A stretch of 64,000 nucleotides of DNA from Pseudomonas putida (GTDB taxonomy: Bacteria; Pseudomonadota; Gammaproteobacteria; Pseudomonadales; Pseudomonadaceae). Shown one piece after another: positions 17,400-26,757 of the stretch. Numbering within the stretch: position 1 is the stretch's first letter; each line of letters starts with the position of its first letter. A model generated the notes under the pieces. The model was not told the DNA's origin. It worked only from the letters and a program-made list of their open reading frames with translations, and made no database searches. The DNA lies in assembly GCF_030159595.1 (NCBI RefSeq), contig NZ_BSKJ01000004.1, forward strand, positions 101,747 to 165,746, in the 5' to 3' direction. A program made the translations under genes and the position numbers.

Positions 17400-18779
17400 G
17401 TGACGGCTATTCACGACCAGGCAATGCAATATATTTACCAGCAAGTTCTCGAGCGCCTGCTGAGCCACATGTCCCAGGCGCAGCGTGCTTCCTTGCAGTT
17501 GCTGATACAACGGCTACTGGTTGCGGCGGGCGGCCCCGAATACATCGGTACTTTCCGCGTGCAGGTGTTGCAGGGCAGCGATCGCCATAGTGCCCGGCTG
17601 TTGGCGATGCTGCGTGCTGCGCAACTGAGTATCGCCCTGCGTGCGCCGGTAACCTTCCAGCTGCGGGTGCTGGTGGTCAGCCTGCCGGTTGCGGATAGCG
17701 CCAGGCTGGAAGCGCATGAGCGTAGCTTCAGTGCACTGTTCATGCAGGATGACCCGCGGGTGCACTTGCAGATGATAGAGGGGGGCGCCGTGGTGCCGTT
17801 TAGCCGTCTGCCCTCAGCCAAGCCCGAGCGCTGGGTGCTGGCGAAGGACGCCATGTTGATGTTCGGTCACCTGGTCGATGCCAGGCCTGAAGCCTTGCTG
17901 GGTAGCCGGCTGCACCTGGAACTGGCGGGGGCCATAGGCTTTGCGCTGCAGGCACAGGCACCTGCCGATGCATTGGTCACCGCCATACCCGGGGCTCTGC
18001 GGCGCCGATACCTGGCGTGGGCCCGGCGTAGCCTGCGCCTGTCTGGCGAGCGGGGCCCGTATGCGATGCACCAGTGCCTGGCGGCGCTGGCCCAAGGTCT
18101 GGGCCGGTTGCACGCGGTCGTTGGGGGCGCCCCCCATAGCCAGCCGGTATTGGGCGCCGTCGCGGAGGGGGTGACGGTGCGGCTGATTGCCCTTGATGAC
18201 CTGCTACCGTATGTGTTCGAAGCGCAGCCGCTTGACACCATGCTGGGTTGTAGCGCCGAGAACACCCCGGATGCCTGGCCACTGTCGGCATTCGTCGATC
18301 CGCTGGCCACGGCACAGTTGCATGAACTGCGTGCACGCAGCCTGGATCCCCAGTCCAGCCGCCCTGCATTGCGATTGGCAGGGCAGTCGGGCGGTAGCAA
18401 GCCGCACGAAACCCAACAGTTGCAACTCGGCAAAACTTACGGCATCAATCAGACCCAGCTAATGTGCTTGCTGTTCAGCCCATTTGCCAGGCAAGGGAAA
18501 AACCTCGAACGTTTTTTGCAATGCCGGCATGCCGATATGTTGGTTGCGTTGCCGTACCTGCACAGGGCGTTGCAAGGCAAACCCTGCCCTGATGCGGTGA
18601 AAGCCTGGCTGGTGAACACCAGTGGTCTGCCACTGGTGCAGTTGCGGGCGATTTATGGCGGGCAATTGCCGCTGACTGCCTGGCGCCTGCTGAACAACCT
18701 GGCCCGCCGCGATGTGCACCTGAGGTTGATGCCGCGGCAGGCGTTGGGGGCGCGGCGTGGTTTTGCGGGGCTGTCCTGA
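17400..18779 (+). CDS. Protein of unknown function coupled to MocR-like regulator
   Basis: 459 residues from a GTG with GAGGT seven bases upstream; a longer frame opens at 17337 but has no site. Not recognised. The protein is rich in Leu, Ala and Arg, with no signal peptide or clear membrane segment. It reads as alternating helical blocks (QYIYQQVLERLLSHMSQAQR near the start, HELRARSLDPQSSRPALRL in the middle). The C-terminal third resembles a small helical DNA-binding or adaptor region (KTYGINQTQLMCLLFSPFA). Its stop overlaps the next start (TGATG), so it is expressed with the regulator and may be its partner or a target of autoregulation. Confidence 0.7.
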   Translation: MTAIHDQAMQYIYQQVLERLLSHMSQAQRASLQLLIQRLLVAAGGPEYIGTFRVQVLQGSDRHSARLLAMLRAAQLSIALRAPVTFQLRVLVVSLPVADSARLEAHERSFSALFMQDDPRVHLQMIEGGAVVPFSRLPSAKPERWVLAKDAMLMFGHLVDARPEALLGSRLHLELAGAIGFALQAQAPADALVTAIPGALRRRYLAWARRSLRLSGERGPYAMHQCLAALAQGLGRLHAVVGGAPHSQPVLGAVAEGVTVRLIALDDLLPYVFEAQPLDTMLGCSAENTPDAWPLSAFVDPLATAQLHELRARSLDPQSSRPALRLAGQSGGSKPHETQQLQLGKTYGINQTQLMCLLFSPFARQGKNLERFLQCRHADMLVALPYLHRALQGKPCPDAVKAWLVNTSGLPLVQLRAIYGGQLPLTAWRLLNNLARRDVHLRLMPRQALGARRGFAGLS

Positions 18780-20131
18780 TGGGGCGAGCGGCCCCCGGCG
18801 AGTTCGCGTATCGCCAAGTGTATCGCTACCTGGAAACGTTGATCGATCAGGCAGCAGGCGGTGGTCCATGCCGGTTACCGTCACTGCGCACGCTGTCCCG
18901 ACGGCTGCGGGTGTCGTTGGCAACCGTGCAGAGCGCCTACGGCCTGCTGGAAGAGGAGGGCCGCGTACACTGCTTGCCGAGGTCAGGCTATTACATACAG
19001 AACGCTGGCAAAGGGCAGGCAGTGAACACGCCCCGGCAGCCACCCCCCATGCAGCCGCTACTGGAGCGCGCCCTGTTTGGCCACGAACGGCGTTTCGCCC
19101 GCCAACGTGACCGCAGCGTTGAGCCTTGGGAGGCGCTTGGTAGCACCCGCCTGAGCAGTGCAGTGGCAGAGCGATATACCCGTTCTTCCAGCCAGTACTG
19201 GTGTGGCGATGACGTGCAACTGGCACCTGATGTGCCGGCGTTGCTGGAGACTCTGCTGGCGGCGCTGGCCTTGCAGGGCGGTACCGTGTTGGTGCATTCG
19301 CCCTGTTGTTGGCAAGTGCTGCGTGCCTTGACGCGTGCCGGCATGCGTGTACTGGAGGTGCCACTGGATGCGCGTGGTAACCCGGACCTGCACACCTTGG
19401 CCACGCTGCTGGGGAGCGAGCCGGTAAGCATGCTGGTCATGCCATCGTGCCTGGGCATGCCACAAGGCCGGCTGGTATCACCGTACTATCAACAACAGCT
19501 TGGTCTGTTGCTTGGCGAACACCCTGTATGGCTGCTGGAAAACGATTTGGACAGTGAGCTCTGTTACAACGGCCCGCCAAAAAAACGCCTGCGCGACTGG
19601 GTCGATCCGCGCTGGTTGCTGGTGATGGGCGCGTTTGAGTCCACGGTAGGGGGCGAAGCACCGTATGCCTATTTGTTGAGCAAAGACGCCGTGCTGGCCA
19701 AGGCGTTCTCCGAGCGTGCGTTTCGGCTTGCACCCCTGCGCCTGCAGGCGCTTGCGTACATGCTCGGCAAGGGGGAGGTGGAGGCGCAACTGGTACACCT
19801 GCGCACAAACCTGCAAAGGCGCACGCACTGCCTGGCGCATGCGCTGGAGGGGCAATTTGGCCAACAGGTGAGGTTTGAGATGCCGCAAGGTGGGCACATG
19901 CTGTGGGTGTGCTTCCGCCAGCCGCTGGTATGGGATGATATTGCCGCAGCGTTGGCAGGTTCAGCGTTGCATGCGTTGCCGGGCGAGCAATTCAGCCTGC
20001 AGGGGCGTTACTCGCAGTACCTGGCGTTGATGTGGCAGGAGGGGCTGCCGGATGACCTGCACCAAGGGGTGGAACGTTTGGCGCAGGCGCTGGAGCAGCG
20101 CTGCCGACGTCGTACTCGCCTCTCAAGTTGA
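18779..20131 (+). CDS. MocR-like GntR regulator with degenerate aminotransferase domain
   Basis: 450 residues: a GntR winged helix (residues ~10-78, with LPSLRTLSRRLRVSLATVQS and GRVHCLPRSGYYI) joined to a fold-type-I aminotransferase-like domain. In MocR proteins the PLP lysine sits in a GSFSK motif. Here the aligned stretch is GAFES (284-288), so lysine is replaced by serine, and the preceding NDLDSELCYNG segment is also changed. The protein probably cannot form the PLP aldimine and may sense another ligand or partner. The gene is coupled to the unknown protein upstream; the half-sites at 17228-17274 are the probable operator. Confidence 0.85.
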   Translation: MGRAAPGEFAYRQVYRYLETLIDQAAGGGPCRLPSLRTLSRRLRVSLATVQSAYGLLEEEGRVHCLPRSGYYIQNAGKGQAVNTPRQPPPMQPLLERALFGHERRFARQRDRSVEPWEALGSTRLSSAVAERYTRSSSQYWCGDDVQLAPDVPALLETLLAALALQGGTVLVHSPCCWQVLRALTRAGMRVLEVPLDARGNPDLHTLATLLGSEPVSMLVMPSCLGMPQGRLVSPYYQQQLGLLLGEHPVWLLENDLDSELCYNGPPKKRLRDWVDPRWLLVMGAFESTVGGEAPYAYLLSKDAVLAKAFSERAFRLAPLRLQALAYMLGKGEVEAQLVHLRTNLQRRTHCLAHALEGQFGQQVRFEMPQGGHMLWVCFRQPLVWDDIAAALAGSALHALPGEQFSLQGRYSQYLALMWQEGLPDDLHQGVERLAQALEQRCRRRTRLSS

Positions 20132-20228
20132 ACTCGAAGTGCCAGCGAGCGCAGTGCGAAGGCCGAGACGGGGGAAATGGTCGTAGCGACGGAGTGACTC
20201 ACGGTACTTGTCAGGTGCGCTGATCTGT

Positions 20229-21920
20229 ATGTATAACCAGTGCTTATTCCAGCCGCCTGACTCTGCATTTGTGATCGCTCATTCCGTCGAAGACCCGTTT
20301 TACTACCTGCACAATTTCCGCCAGGTTCTGCTGTGGGTCGAACAGCGCTATCAGGACTTGCTCGATGACCAAGAGCTGGCGTTCATCCAGGCTTTCAGCC
20401 AACTGGACGCACCAGCCCAAGCCTTGATGGTGCGCATGGTCATGCGCAAAGGCGAGCTGTTTCGCAGCGACCGGCTCGACTACGTTGAAATCGGCGATGC
20501 CGCGCTGGCACTGCAGCCGTTGCAGGCCTTGGGCTGGGTGCGAGAACCCGAGCAACTGGCACTGGAGCAACTGTTCGCCTTGCTGCGCAAAGACGAACTG
20601 GCCCGTTGCTTCGCCCCGCAACTGAGCCGCCCCCGCGCCGCCAAGCAGGATCTGCTGGCACAGTTGCAACCCTTGGAGCTGGCTGCCCGGTCACTGACCG
20701 AATGGTTCCCCGATAGCGAGGTACGCATTTTTCAGTGGTGCCTGCAGCCCCTGTGCGACCGCATGCGCTTGCTGTTCTTCGGTAATCTTTACCAGGACTG
20801 GTCAGAGTTCGTCCTTGCCGACCTTGGCTTGCTGCGCTACGAGCAGGTGCCGTTCAGCACTGACTCTCGTGCGTTGCAGCAACGCGCCGAGGTGGACTTG
20901 GCCATGGCACTGCATCAGTGTGCCGAGCGCCTGGAGCAGGGCAGCGACCCGCTGCCAATCCTCGCGGCCTTGCAGGGCCTGCACAGTGACAACCCCTGGC
21001 TGACCCGGCGCCATGCGCGGCTGCAATTCGCCCTGGGCCAACACTGCGAGCGCCTGGGCAAATGGGACCTGGCCATGGCCGTGTATGCGCAGTGCGACCA
21101 TGCCCAGGCGCGTATCCGCCAGGTGCGGGTACTGGAGCGCAGCGAACAGTGGTCCCAGGCCCACGCACTGGCGTTGCAACTGGCCGCGGCACCTGCCAAT
21201 GCGCTGGAAGTGCAGGCGCTGGAGCGCATGCTGCCACGCCTGGCGCGAAAACTCGGCGGCCCGCCACAACGGCGCCAGCGGGTTGCGCCACTGGCGCTGA
21301 TCGAGCTCGAACTGCCCCGCGAGCACGCAGCTCTCGGCGTGGAGGAGGCCGTGCGTCAGCATCTGGCACAAGAGGGTGGCCAGGCACATTATGTGGAGAA
21401 CACGCTATTCAACAGCCTGTTTGGCCTGTTGTGCTGGGAGGCCATCTTCGCGCCGGTGCCCGGTGCGTTCTTCAACCCGTTCCAGGCCGGGCCACAAGAC
21501 CTGCACGACAGTGACTTCCAGCAACGGCGCAGTGCACTGTTCGATCGCTGCCTCGGTCGGCTCGACGATGGCAGCCATCGCCAGGCGATTCTCGACTGCT
21601 ACAAGGCCAAGCAGGGTTTGCAGTCGCCGTTCGTGTTCTGGTCCATGCTCAGCGAGGACCTGCTGGTGCAGGCTTTGGCTTGCTTGCCGGCCGCCCAGTT
21701 GAAGCAGTGCTTCCTGCGCCTGTTGCAGGATATTCGCAGCAACCGTGCCGGCATGCCCGACCTGATCCAGTTCTGGCCCGAGCAGGGCCGTTATCGCATG
21801 GTCGAGGTCAAGGGGCCCGGTGACCGCCTGCAGGATAACCAACTGCGTTGGCTGGAATTCTGCAGGCAACACGGCCTGCCGGTCGCGGTGTGCCATGTAC
21901 GCTGGAGCGAAACGACGTGA
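20229..21920 (+). CDS. FAN1-type structure-specific nuclease (VRR-NUC domain)
   Basis: 563 residues from the ATG at 20229; a TTG at 20208 is an alternative. The C-terminal VRR-NUC domain shows NRAGMPDLIQFWP and RYRMVEVKGPGDRL, giving the PD-D-ExK active-site residues, then LQDNQLRWLEFCRQHGLPVAV. The N-terminal region is helical, with a TPR-like centre (residues ~270-350). This matches bacterial FAN1, a 5'-flap nuclease able to unhook interstrand crosslinks. The stop overlaps the GTG of the helicase gene (GTGA), so nuclease and helicase are made together as a DNA-repair pair. Confidence 0.9.
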   Translation: MYNQCLFQPPDSAFVIAHSVEDPFYYLHNFRQVLLWVEQRYQDLLDDQELAFIQAFSQLDAPAQALMVRMVMRKGELFRSDRLDYVEIGDAALALQPLQALGWVREPEQLALEQLFALLRKDELARCFAPQLSRPRAAKQDLLAQLQPLELAARSLTEWFPDSEVRIFQWCLQPLCDRMRLLFFGNLYQDWSEFVLADLGLLRYEQVPFSTDSRALQQRAEVDLAMALHQCAERLEQGSDPLPILAALQGLHSDNPWLTRRHARLQFALGQHCERLGKWDLAMAVYAQCDHAQARIRQVRVLERSEQWSQAHALALQLAAAPANALEVQALERMLPRLARKLGGPPQRRQRVAPLALIELELPREHAALGVEEAVRQHLAQEGGQAHYVENTLFNSLFGLLCWEAIFAPVPGAFFNPFQAGPQDLHDSDFQQRRSALFDRCLGRLDDGSHRQAILDCYKAKQGLQSPFVFWSMLSEDLLVQALACLPAAQLKQCFLRLLQDIRSNRAGMPDLIQFWPEQGRYRMVEVKGPGDRLQDNQLRWLEFCRQHGLPVAVCHVRWSETT

Positions 21921-24283
21921 GCTACAGCGTGGCGGTGCGCGCCTTGTGCGAGTTCAGCGCCAAGGTCGGTGACCTGGACCTGCGCTTCACGCCGTCGCCC
22001 ACCGCACAGGAGGGCATCGAAGGGCATCAGCGGGTGGTGGCTCGGCGCGCGGCTGGCTATGAGTCGGAAATCACCCTCGAAGGCCAGTTCGAAACGCTCA
22101 AGGTGCGCGGCCGTGCCGACGGATATGACCCGGCCAGCAATCGCCTGGAAGAGATCAAAACGCACCGTGGCGACCTGGCGCGTCAGCCGGCCAACCACCG
22201 TCAGTTGCACTGGGCGCAGGCCAAGGTTTATGGCTGGCTGATGTGTCAGGCACGACAGCTGCCGGCCATCGAGGTGGCGTTGGTGTACCTGGATGTGGAC
22301 AGCGATGGGCAGACGCTGTTCAGTGAACACTACACGGCTACTGAACTGCGGGCCTTCTTCGAAACCCAGTGTCAGCGCTTTCTAGGCTGGGCTCAAGACC
22401 AGCAACGACGTTTGGCCGAACGCGACCAAGGCCTTCAGGCACTGGGTTTTCCCTACCCACAGTTCCGCCAGGGCCAACGGCAACTGGCCGAAACCTTGTA
22501 CAAGGCGGTGAGCACCGGCCGTTGCCTGATGGCCCAGGCCAGCACCGGCATTGGCAAGACCCTCGGTACCTTGTTTCCGCTGCTCAAGGCCATGGTGCCG
22601 CAGCAGCTGGACAAACTGTTCTTTCTCACGGCCAAGACCCCGGGCCGGGCGCTGGCGCTGGATGCCATGCGCCAGATTACGGATGCAACGCCGCAGCCCG
22701 CGTTGCGCACCCTGGAGCTGATCGCCCGCGACAAAGCCTGCGAGTACCCGGACAAGGCCTGTCATGGCGAGTCCTGCCCATTGGCCGCGGGCTTCTACGA
22801 CCGTTTGCCGGCAGTACGCGAGGCTGCGGCAGCACTGCCGTTGCTCGACCGCGCCAACCTGCGCGAAGTGGCCTTGGCACATCAGGTATGCCCGTACTAC
22901 CTGGGCCAGGAGATGGCGCGCTGGGTCGATGTGCTGGTCGCCGACTACAACTACTACTTCGATGCGCATGCGCTGCTGTTCAGTCTTGCCCAGCTCCATC
23001 AGTGGCGCGTTGCGGTGCTGGTGGACGAAGCGCATAACCTGGTCGAGCGTGGGCGCGGCATGTACAGCGCCAGCCTCGACCAGGGCCAGTTGCTAGCATT
23101 GCGCCAGAGCAAACCGCACGGGCTTGGCAGTGCACTGGACCGGCTGAACCGGCAATGGAACGCACTGTATAAAGAGCAGCGTGCGCCGTATCAGGCCAGC
23201 GAGTCGCTGCCCGAAGGCTTGTTGCGCGCCTTGCAGCAGTGCATCGGGCTGATTCAGGATCAGATGAACCAGGCACCCGCGCACATGGACCCGCAGGTGT
23301 TGCAGTTCTTCTACCAGGCCTTGCAATTCACCCGGGTGGCCGAGCTGTTCGACGAGCACTTCCTGTTCGACATCAGCCAGCGCCAGGGGCCGCGCAAACG
23401 GCGGCTGGCCACTGTGTGCCTGCGCAACGTCAACCCGGCGCGCTTGCTGGCCCCGCGCATGCAGGCAGCGCGTAGCGTGACGCTGTTTTCCGCCACGCTG
23501 AGCCCGCGCCATTTCTACAGTGACCTGCTGGGCATGCCAGCCGACACCGCCTGGCTGGAAGTGGCCGCGCCGTTTCGCGCCGAGCAACTTGAAGTGCGGA
23601 TTGCCAGCCAGGTGTCCACCCGTTACCAGCAGCGTCACGCCTCCCTGGGGCCAATCGTCGAGCTGATTGCCCAGCAGTATGGGCGAGTGCCGGGCAACTA
23701 CCTGGCCTTCTTCAGCAGTTTCGAATACCTGCAGCAGGTGGCAGGGCTGTTGGCAGAGCGGCATGCGCAGATTCCGTTGTGGGCTCAGGAACCGGGTATG
23801 GACGAAGCGGCTCGCCAGGCATTTCTCGATCGTTTTGTCAGCGACGGCCAAGGCATCGGCTTCGCCGTATTGGGCGGTGCTTTCGGTGAGGGAGTGGATT
23901 TACCAGGCACGCGGCTGATCGGCGCGTTTGTCGCCACCCTCGGGCTGCCCCAGGTCAACCCGGTCAACGAACAGTTCAAGCAGCGCCTGGGGCGGCAATT
24001 TGGTGCGGGGTTCGATTACACCTATCTCTACCCGGGGGTGCGCAAGGTGATCCAGGCGGCGGGCCGGGTTATCCGAGGTGACCAGGACCGTGGCGTACTG
24101 GTGCTGATCGACGAACGCTTCGCCGAGCCCCGGGTGCAGCAAATGTTCCCGGGGTGGTGGCCGAAGGTTAGCCCGGCATGCCATCTGTCCGAGGCTGCAG
24201 CAAAATGGGCAGGTAATGGCGCAGGAACAGCAGCAGCGCCAGGCTCCAGCACAGCACCGAAAGGCTCACCCCCAGCGGTGTAA
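21917..24283 (+). CDS. XPD/DinG-like Fe-S helicase with N-terminal PD-(D/E)XK nuclease domain
   Basis: 788 residues from the GTG at 21917 with GGAGCG nine bases upstream. Residues ~20-130 look like a Cas4/RecB-type nuclease: GRADGYDP, LEEIKTHRG and QLHWAQAKVYGWLM give the D, ExK and Q-Y motifs. The helicase follows: Walker A around Lys214 (ASTGIGKT), four cysteines of an iron-sulphur domain (KACEYPDKACHGESCP, HQVCPYY), DEAH at 370-373 and a C-terminal VIQAAGRVIRGDQDRGVLVL motif VI. It probably unwinds and trims repair intermediates together with the FAN1-type nuclease. The last ~38 residues overlap the convergent nnrS gene and may be a non-conserved tail. Confidence 0.88.
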   Translation: MSYSVAVRALCEFSAKVGDLDLRFTPSPTAQEGIEGHQRVVARRAAGYESEITLEGQFETLKVRGRADGYDPASNRLEEIKTHRGDLARQPANHRQLHWAQAKVYGWLMCQARQLPAIEVALVYLDVDSDGQTLFSEHYTATELRAFFETQCQRFLGWAQDQQRRLAERDQGLQALGFPYPQFRQGQRQLAETLYKAVSTGRCLMAQASTGIGKTLGTLFPLLKAMVPQQLDKLFFLTAKTPGRALALDAMRQITDATPQPALRTLELIARDKACEYPDKACHGESCPLAAGFYDRLPAVREAAAALPLLDRANLREVALAHQVCPYYLGQEMARWVDVLVADYNYYFDAHALLFSLAQLHQWRVAVLVDEAHNLVERGRGMYSASLDQGQLLALRQSKPHGLGSALDRLNRQWNALYKEQRAPYQASESLPEGLLRALQQCIGLIQDQMNQAPAHMDPQVLQFFYQALQFTRVAELFDEHFLFDISQRQGPRKRRLATVCLRNVNPARLLAPRMQAARSVTLFSATLSPRHFYSDLLGMPADTAWLEVAAPFRAEQLEVRIASQVSTRYQQRHASLGPIVELIAQQYGRVPGNYLAFFSSFEYLQQVAGLLAERHAQIPLWAQEPGMDEAARQAFLDRFVSDGQGIGFAVLGGAFGEGVDLPGTRLIGAFVATLGLPQVNPVNEQFKQRLGRQFGAGFDYTYLYPGVRKVIQAAGRVIRGDQDRGVLVLIDERFAEPRVQQMFPGWWPKVSPACHLSEAAAKWAGNGAGTAAAPGSSTAPKGSPPAV

Positions 24284-25349
24284 ACAGCGGCAGAATCACC
24301 CGGGCCAGGGCTGCCAGCTGCATCAGGGCAAAGGCGCAGGCAATGCTCGCGGGCACCTGCAATGGCCTGCCGGTGTGGCCCAGGCTGACCCGCGCCATCA
24401 TGGCCAGAATCAGCCCGGTCATGGCGCCAACCGTCAGGGCATGGGTCACCAGGCTCGGGTTCAGTGCCACCCCTGCGTGCCACAGCGCCATACCCAGGCA
24501 GGCGAGGGCGATCCAGGCGTAGGCCAGGTGCAGCGACCACAACAGTGGTACACGCCATAGGCCGCGGTCATGCCACAGCACCAGGCGGGTCGTGTGCAAC
24601 GCGAACAGGGTAAAGAACAGCAGCGCCAGGCTGGCATGCGGCGTATCGGCAAGGCTGGTGGCAAACGCCAGAGGTACTGCCACGCTGAGCAACAGACAGG
24701 CACGGTCCAGCCAGGGGCGGGATGGGGCCGCACCCATGTTGCCCAATCCACGCCGGGTAAAGAGCGGAATGACCCGGCCGCCTAGCACGGTCATCATCGC
24801 CGCCACCAGCCATAACCCGGCAAACACCCCACGACGCTGCCACAGTTCGTCCTGGCGCAGCCAGCCGACCAGAGTCAGCCACTGGCAGGCGGCAATCAGC
24901 AGCACCAGGCCGACGATCGGGTAGTTATTGCGCAGGCGCCGTTGCACGATCGGCCGCGCCAGGTTTAGCGCCACCAACGGTAGGAAGCTGCCCTCGATCA
25001 GCACCAGCAAGCCACTCGGCAGCGGCAGGAACCAGCTCGCCCGACCCAGCAGCCAAAGCAGGAACACACCCTGCAGCGCCCGCCCGCTCAAACCCGGAAT
25101 GCCGCTCCAGTTTTGCACAGCGGTCAGCAGAAAACCCGCGATAATGGCCGCGACAAATCCGTAAAGCATCTCGTGGCGGTGCCAGGCGAGCATGCTGCCG
25201 GGGGGCGCGGGGTTCAACACGCCGGCCAACACACCGGCCCATAACAACAGAGCGACCAGCGCAAACAAACTGCCGCCCAGGAACAAAGGGCGAAAACCCA
25301 GGCCCCAGACGGCCTGGCGTGGACGTGAAGCGACGGGTTGCACGAGCAT
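24168..25349 (-). CDS. nnrS: NnrS-family haem-copper membrane protein
   Basis: 393 residues with about twelve membrane segments and the NnrS pattern: GFRPLFLGGSLFALVALLLW at the start, SMLAWHRHEMLYGFVAAIIA with the conserved histidines, GGRVIPLFTRRGL in the middle and LTVGAMTGLILAMMARVSLG near the end. NnrS proteins bind haem and copper and protect against nitrosative stress. AAGGAG lies before the ATG. The 3' end overlaps the convergent helicase gene by 116 bp. Confidence 0.9.
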   Translation of the reverse strand: MLVQPVASRPRQAVWGLGFRPLFLGGSLFALVALLLWAGVLAGVLNPAPPGSMLAWHRHEMLYGFVAAIIAGFLLTAVQNWSGIPGLSGRALQGVFLLWLLGRASWFLPLPSGLLVLIEGSFLPLVALNLARPIVQRRLRNNYPIVGLVLLIAACQWLTLVGWLRQDELWQRRGVFAGLWLVAAMMTVLGGRVIPLFTRRGLGNMGAAPSRPWLDRACLLLSVAVPLAFATSLADTPHASLALLFFTLFALHTTRLVLWHDRGLWRVPLLWSLHLAYAWIALACLGMALWHAGVALNPSLVTHALTVGAMTGLILAMMARVSLGHTGRPLQVPASIACAFALMQLAALARVILPLFTPLGVSLSVLCWSLALLLFLRHYLPILLQPRTDGMPG

Positions 25350-25417
25350 GGGGGCTCCTTGGTTCGTTCAGGGGGCTTCAATTGGGGTAAGATCACGAAC
25401 CGTGCCAGTTGCAAAGC

Positions 25418-25432
25418 CCTTGAATATCAAGG
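25418..25432 (-). promoter_or_regulatory. Palindrome upstream of nnrS
   Basis: CCTTGAATATCAAGG: six-base perfect arms around ATA, 69 bases before the nnrS start. It recalls an FNR/ANR box (TTGAT-N4-ATCAA) but is three bases too short, so the binder is unknown. Confidence 0.35.
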
Positions 25433-25564
25433 TGATGGCACTTATCAGGGTCCGAATGACATACGCGTTGTGCGGTCATTTGGACTTGTTTGTATGTCGT
25501 TTTGACTTGCTTCAGGGTTTGCCCGGTTCTCTGCCGGCCGCCGCTTCGCTACAGGGTTCACGTT

Positions 25565-26479
25565 TTGTCCGATCTCTCCAAAAATCCGCTGCTGCAGTAC
25601 ATGGCCCGTCTGGCCTCATCCAGCCAGCAAACCATGCGCTACATCCTTCAGGACGCCGCCGATCGGCTGGGCTTTGTCGACTGCAACATAGTCGATGTGC
25701 CCTGGCATCGGCTCGAGCCCGGCCATGTGATCGCGCTGGTGGCTGCCCTGCGTGCCGACGGATACGCGCCCAACAGCTCGTCGCTGTACGTCAATGCGAT
25801 TCGCGGGGTGATGAACGAGGCCTGGCGCCAGGGCTTGATCGATCATGAGCAGCTGTTACGCATTCGCGAGGTCAAGCCAGCCACTGGCACCCGCCTGCCA
25901 CCCGGGCGCAACCTGCGGCGCAGCCTGATTCGCGAGCTGATGGATGTGTGTGCGGCCGACCCACGACCGCAGGGCGTACGCGATGCGGCGATCATAGCCT
26001 TGCTATACGGCACCGGCATGCGCAAGTCGGAGTCGGTCGACATCGACCTGAACCAGGTCGACTTCGACGCGCGCAGCCTACAGGTGGTGGGCAAGGGCAA
26101 CCACCAGCTGGTCAAGTACGCCCCGCCGTGGGCATTCGAGAAGTTGCAGGCGTGGCTCGACCTGCGCCGCCAGGACCTGCCTGCCGGGGCGGAAGATGAC
26201 CCGTTCCTGTTCAACCGCATCCGCCGCGGCAGCCACATTACCCGGGCGCGCATTACCAAACATGCGATTTACTACATCGCCCGCCAGCGCGGCGCGCAGG
26301 TGGGGGTGAAGATCATGCCGCACGACTTCCGTCGGGCATTCATCACCCGGGTGATCGAAGAGCACGACCTGTCGATTGCGCAGAAGCTGGCACACCATGC
26401 CAACATCCAGACCACGGCCATCTATGACCGGCGCGATGACAACGAACGCCGCCGCGCGGTGGACCGCTTCGATTACTGA
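25565..26479 (+). CDS. Tyrosine-type site-specific recombinase
   Basis: About 304 residues from a TTG at 25565 (AGGG upstream); the frame is open to 25490, so the start is uncertain. An N-terminal SAM-like core-binding domain (residues ~10-95) precedes the catalytic domain, which shows the active-site set: Arg in YGTGMRKSE, Lys in VGKGNHQLVK, HDFRRAFITR (HxxR), LAHHANIQTTAIYDRR (second His and the Tyr nucleophile). The length is that of XerC/D-like enzymes. No repeats or phage genes flank it. It sits alone between nnrS and urease and has no obvious partner element. Confidence 0.85.
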   Translation: MSDLSKNPLLQYMARLASSSQQTMRYILQDAADRLGFVDCNIVDVPWHRLEPGHVIALVAALRADGYAPNSSSLYVNAIRGVMNEAWRQGLIDHEQLLRIREVKPATGTRLPPGRNLRRSLIRELMDVCAADPRPQGVRDAAIIALLYGTGMRKSESVDIDLNQVDFDARSLQVVGKGNHQLVKYAPPWAFEKLQAWLDLRRQDLPAGAEDDPFLFNRIRRGSHITRARITKHAIYYIARQRGAQVGVKIMPHDFRRAFITRVIEEHDLSIAQKLAHHANIQTTAIYDRRDDNERRRAVDRFDY

Positions 26480-26757
26480 GTCTTGATGCTTTGGGGCCAT
26501 TTTGCAGCCCCAATCGCACTTCTGCTGGCACCGAAACAGGGCCAAAGCGCGCCCCCGCTTTGTGCGCTATCCCCCTGTGTGCCCGATGCCAGAGCGGCTA
26601 CGGCAAAAGTTTCATCTGCCTTCACCTGCGGAGTTGGCCCGCAAACTGCTATATCCAGCCTGCGAATTTGATCGAGTGGTCAGGCCGTGCGCGCTAGCAG
26701 CCGCCCGCGCCGGACCCTCTAAACGGCCAGCAGGCCACGGATTTCAGGGGCCGCAGG

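Noticed and set aside
25418..25432. ANR/DNR binding box before nnrS
   Set aside because: The palindrome TTGA-ATA-TCAA is three bases shorter than the FNR-type spacing, so I list it only as an unassigned palindrome.
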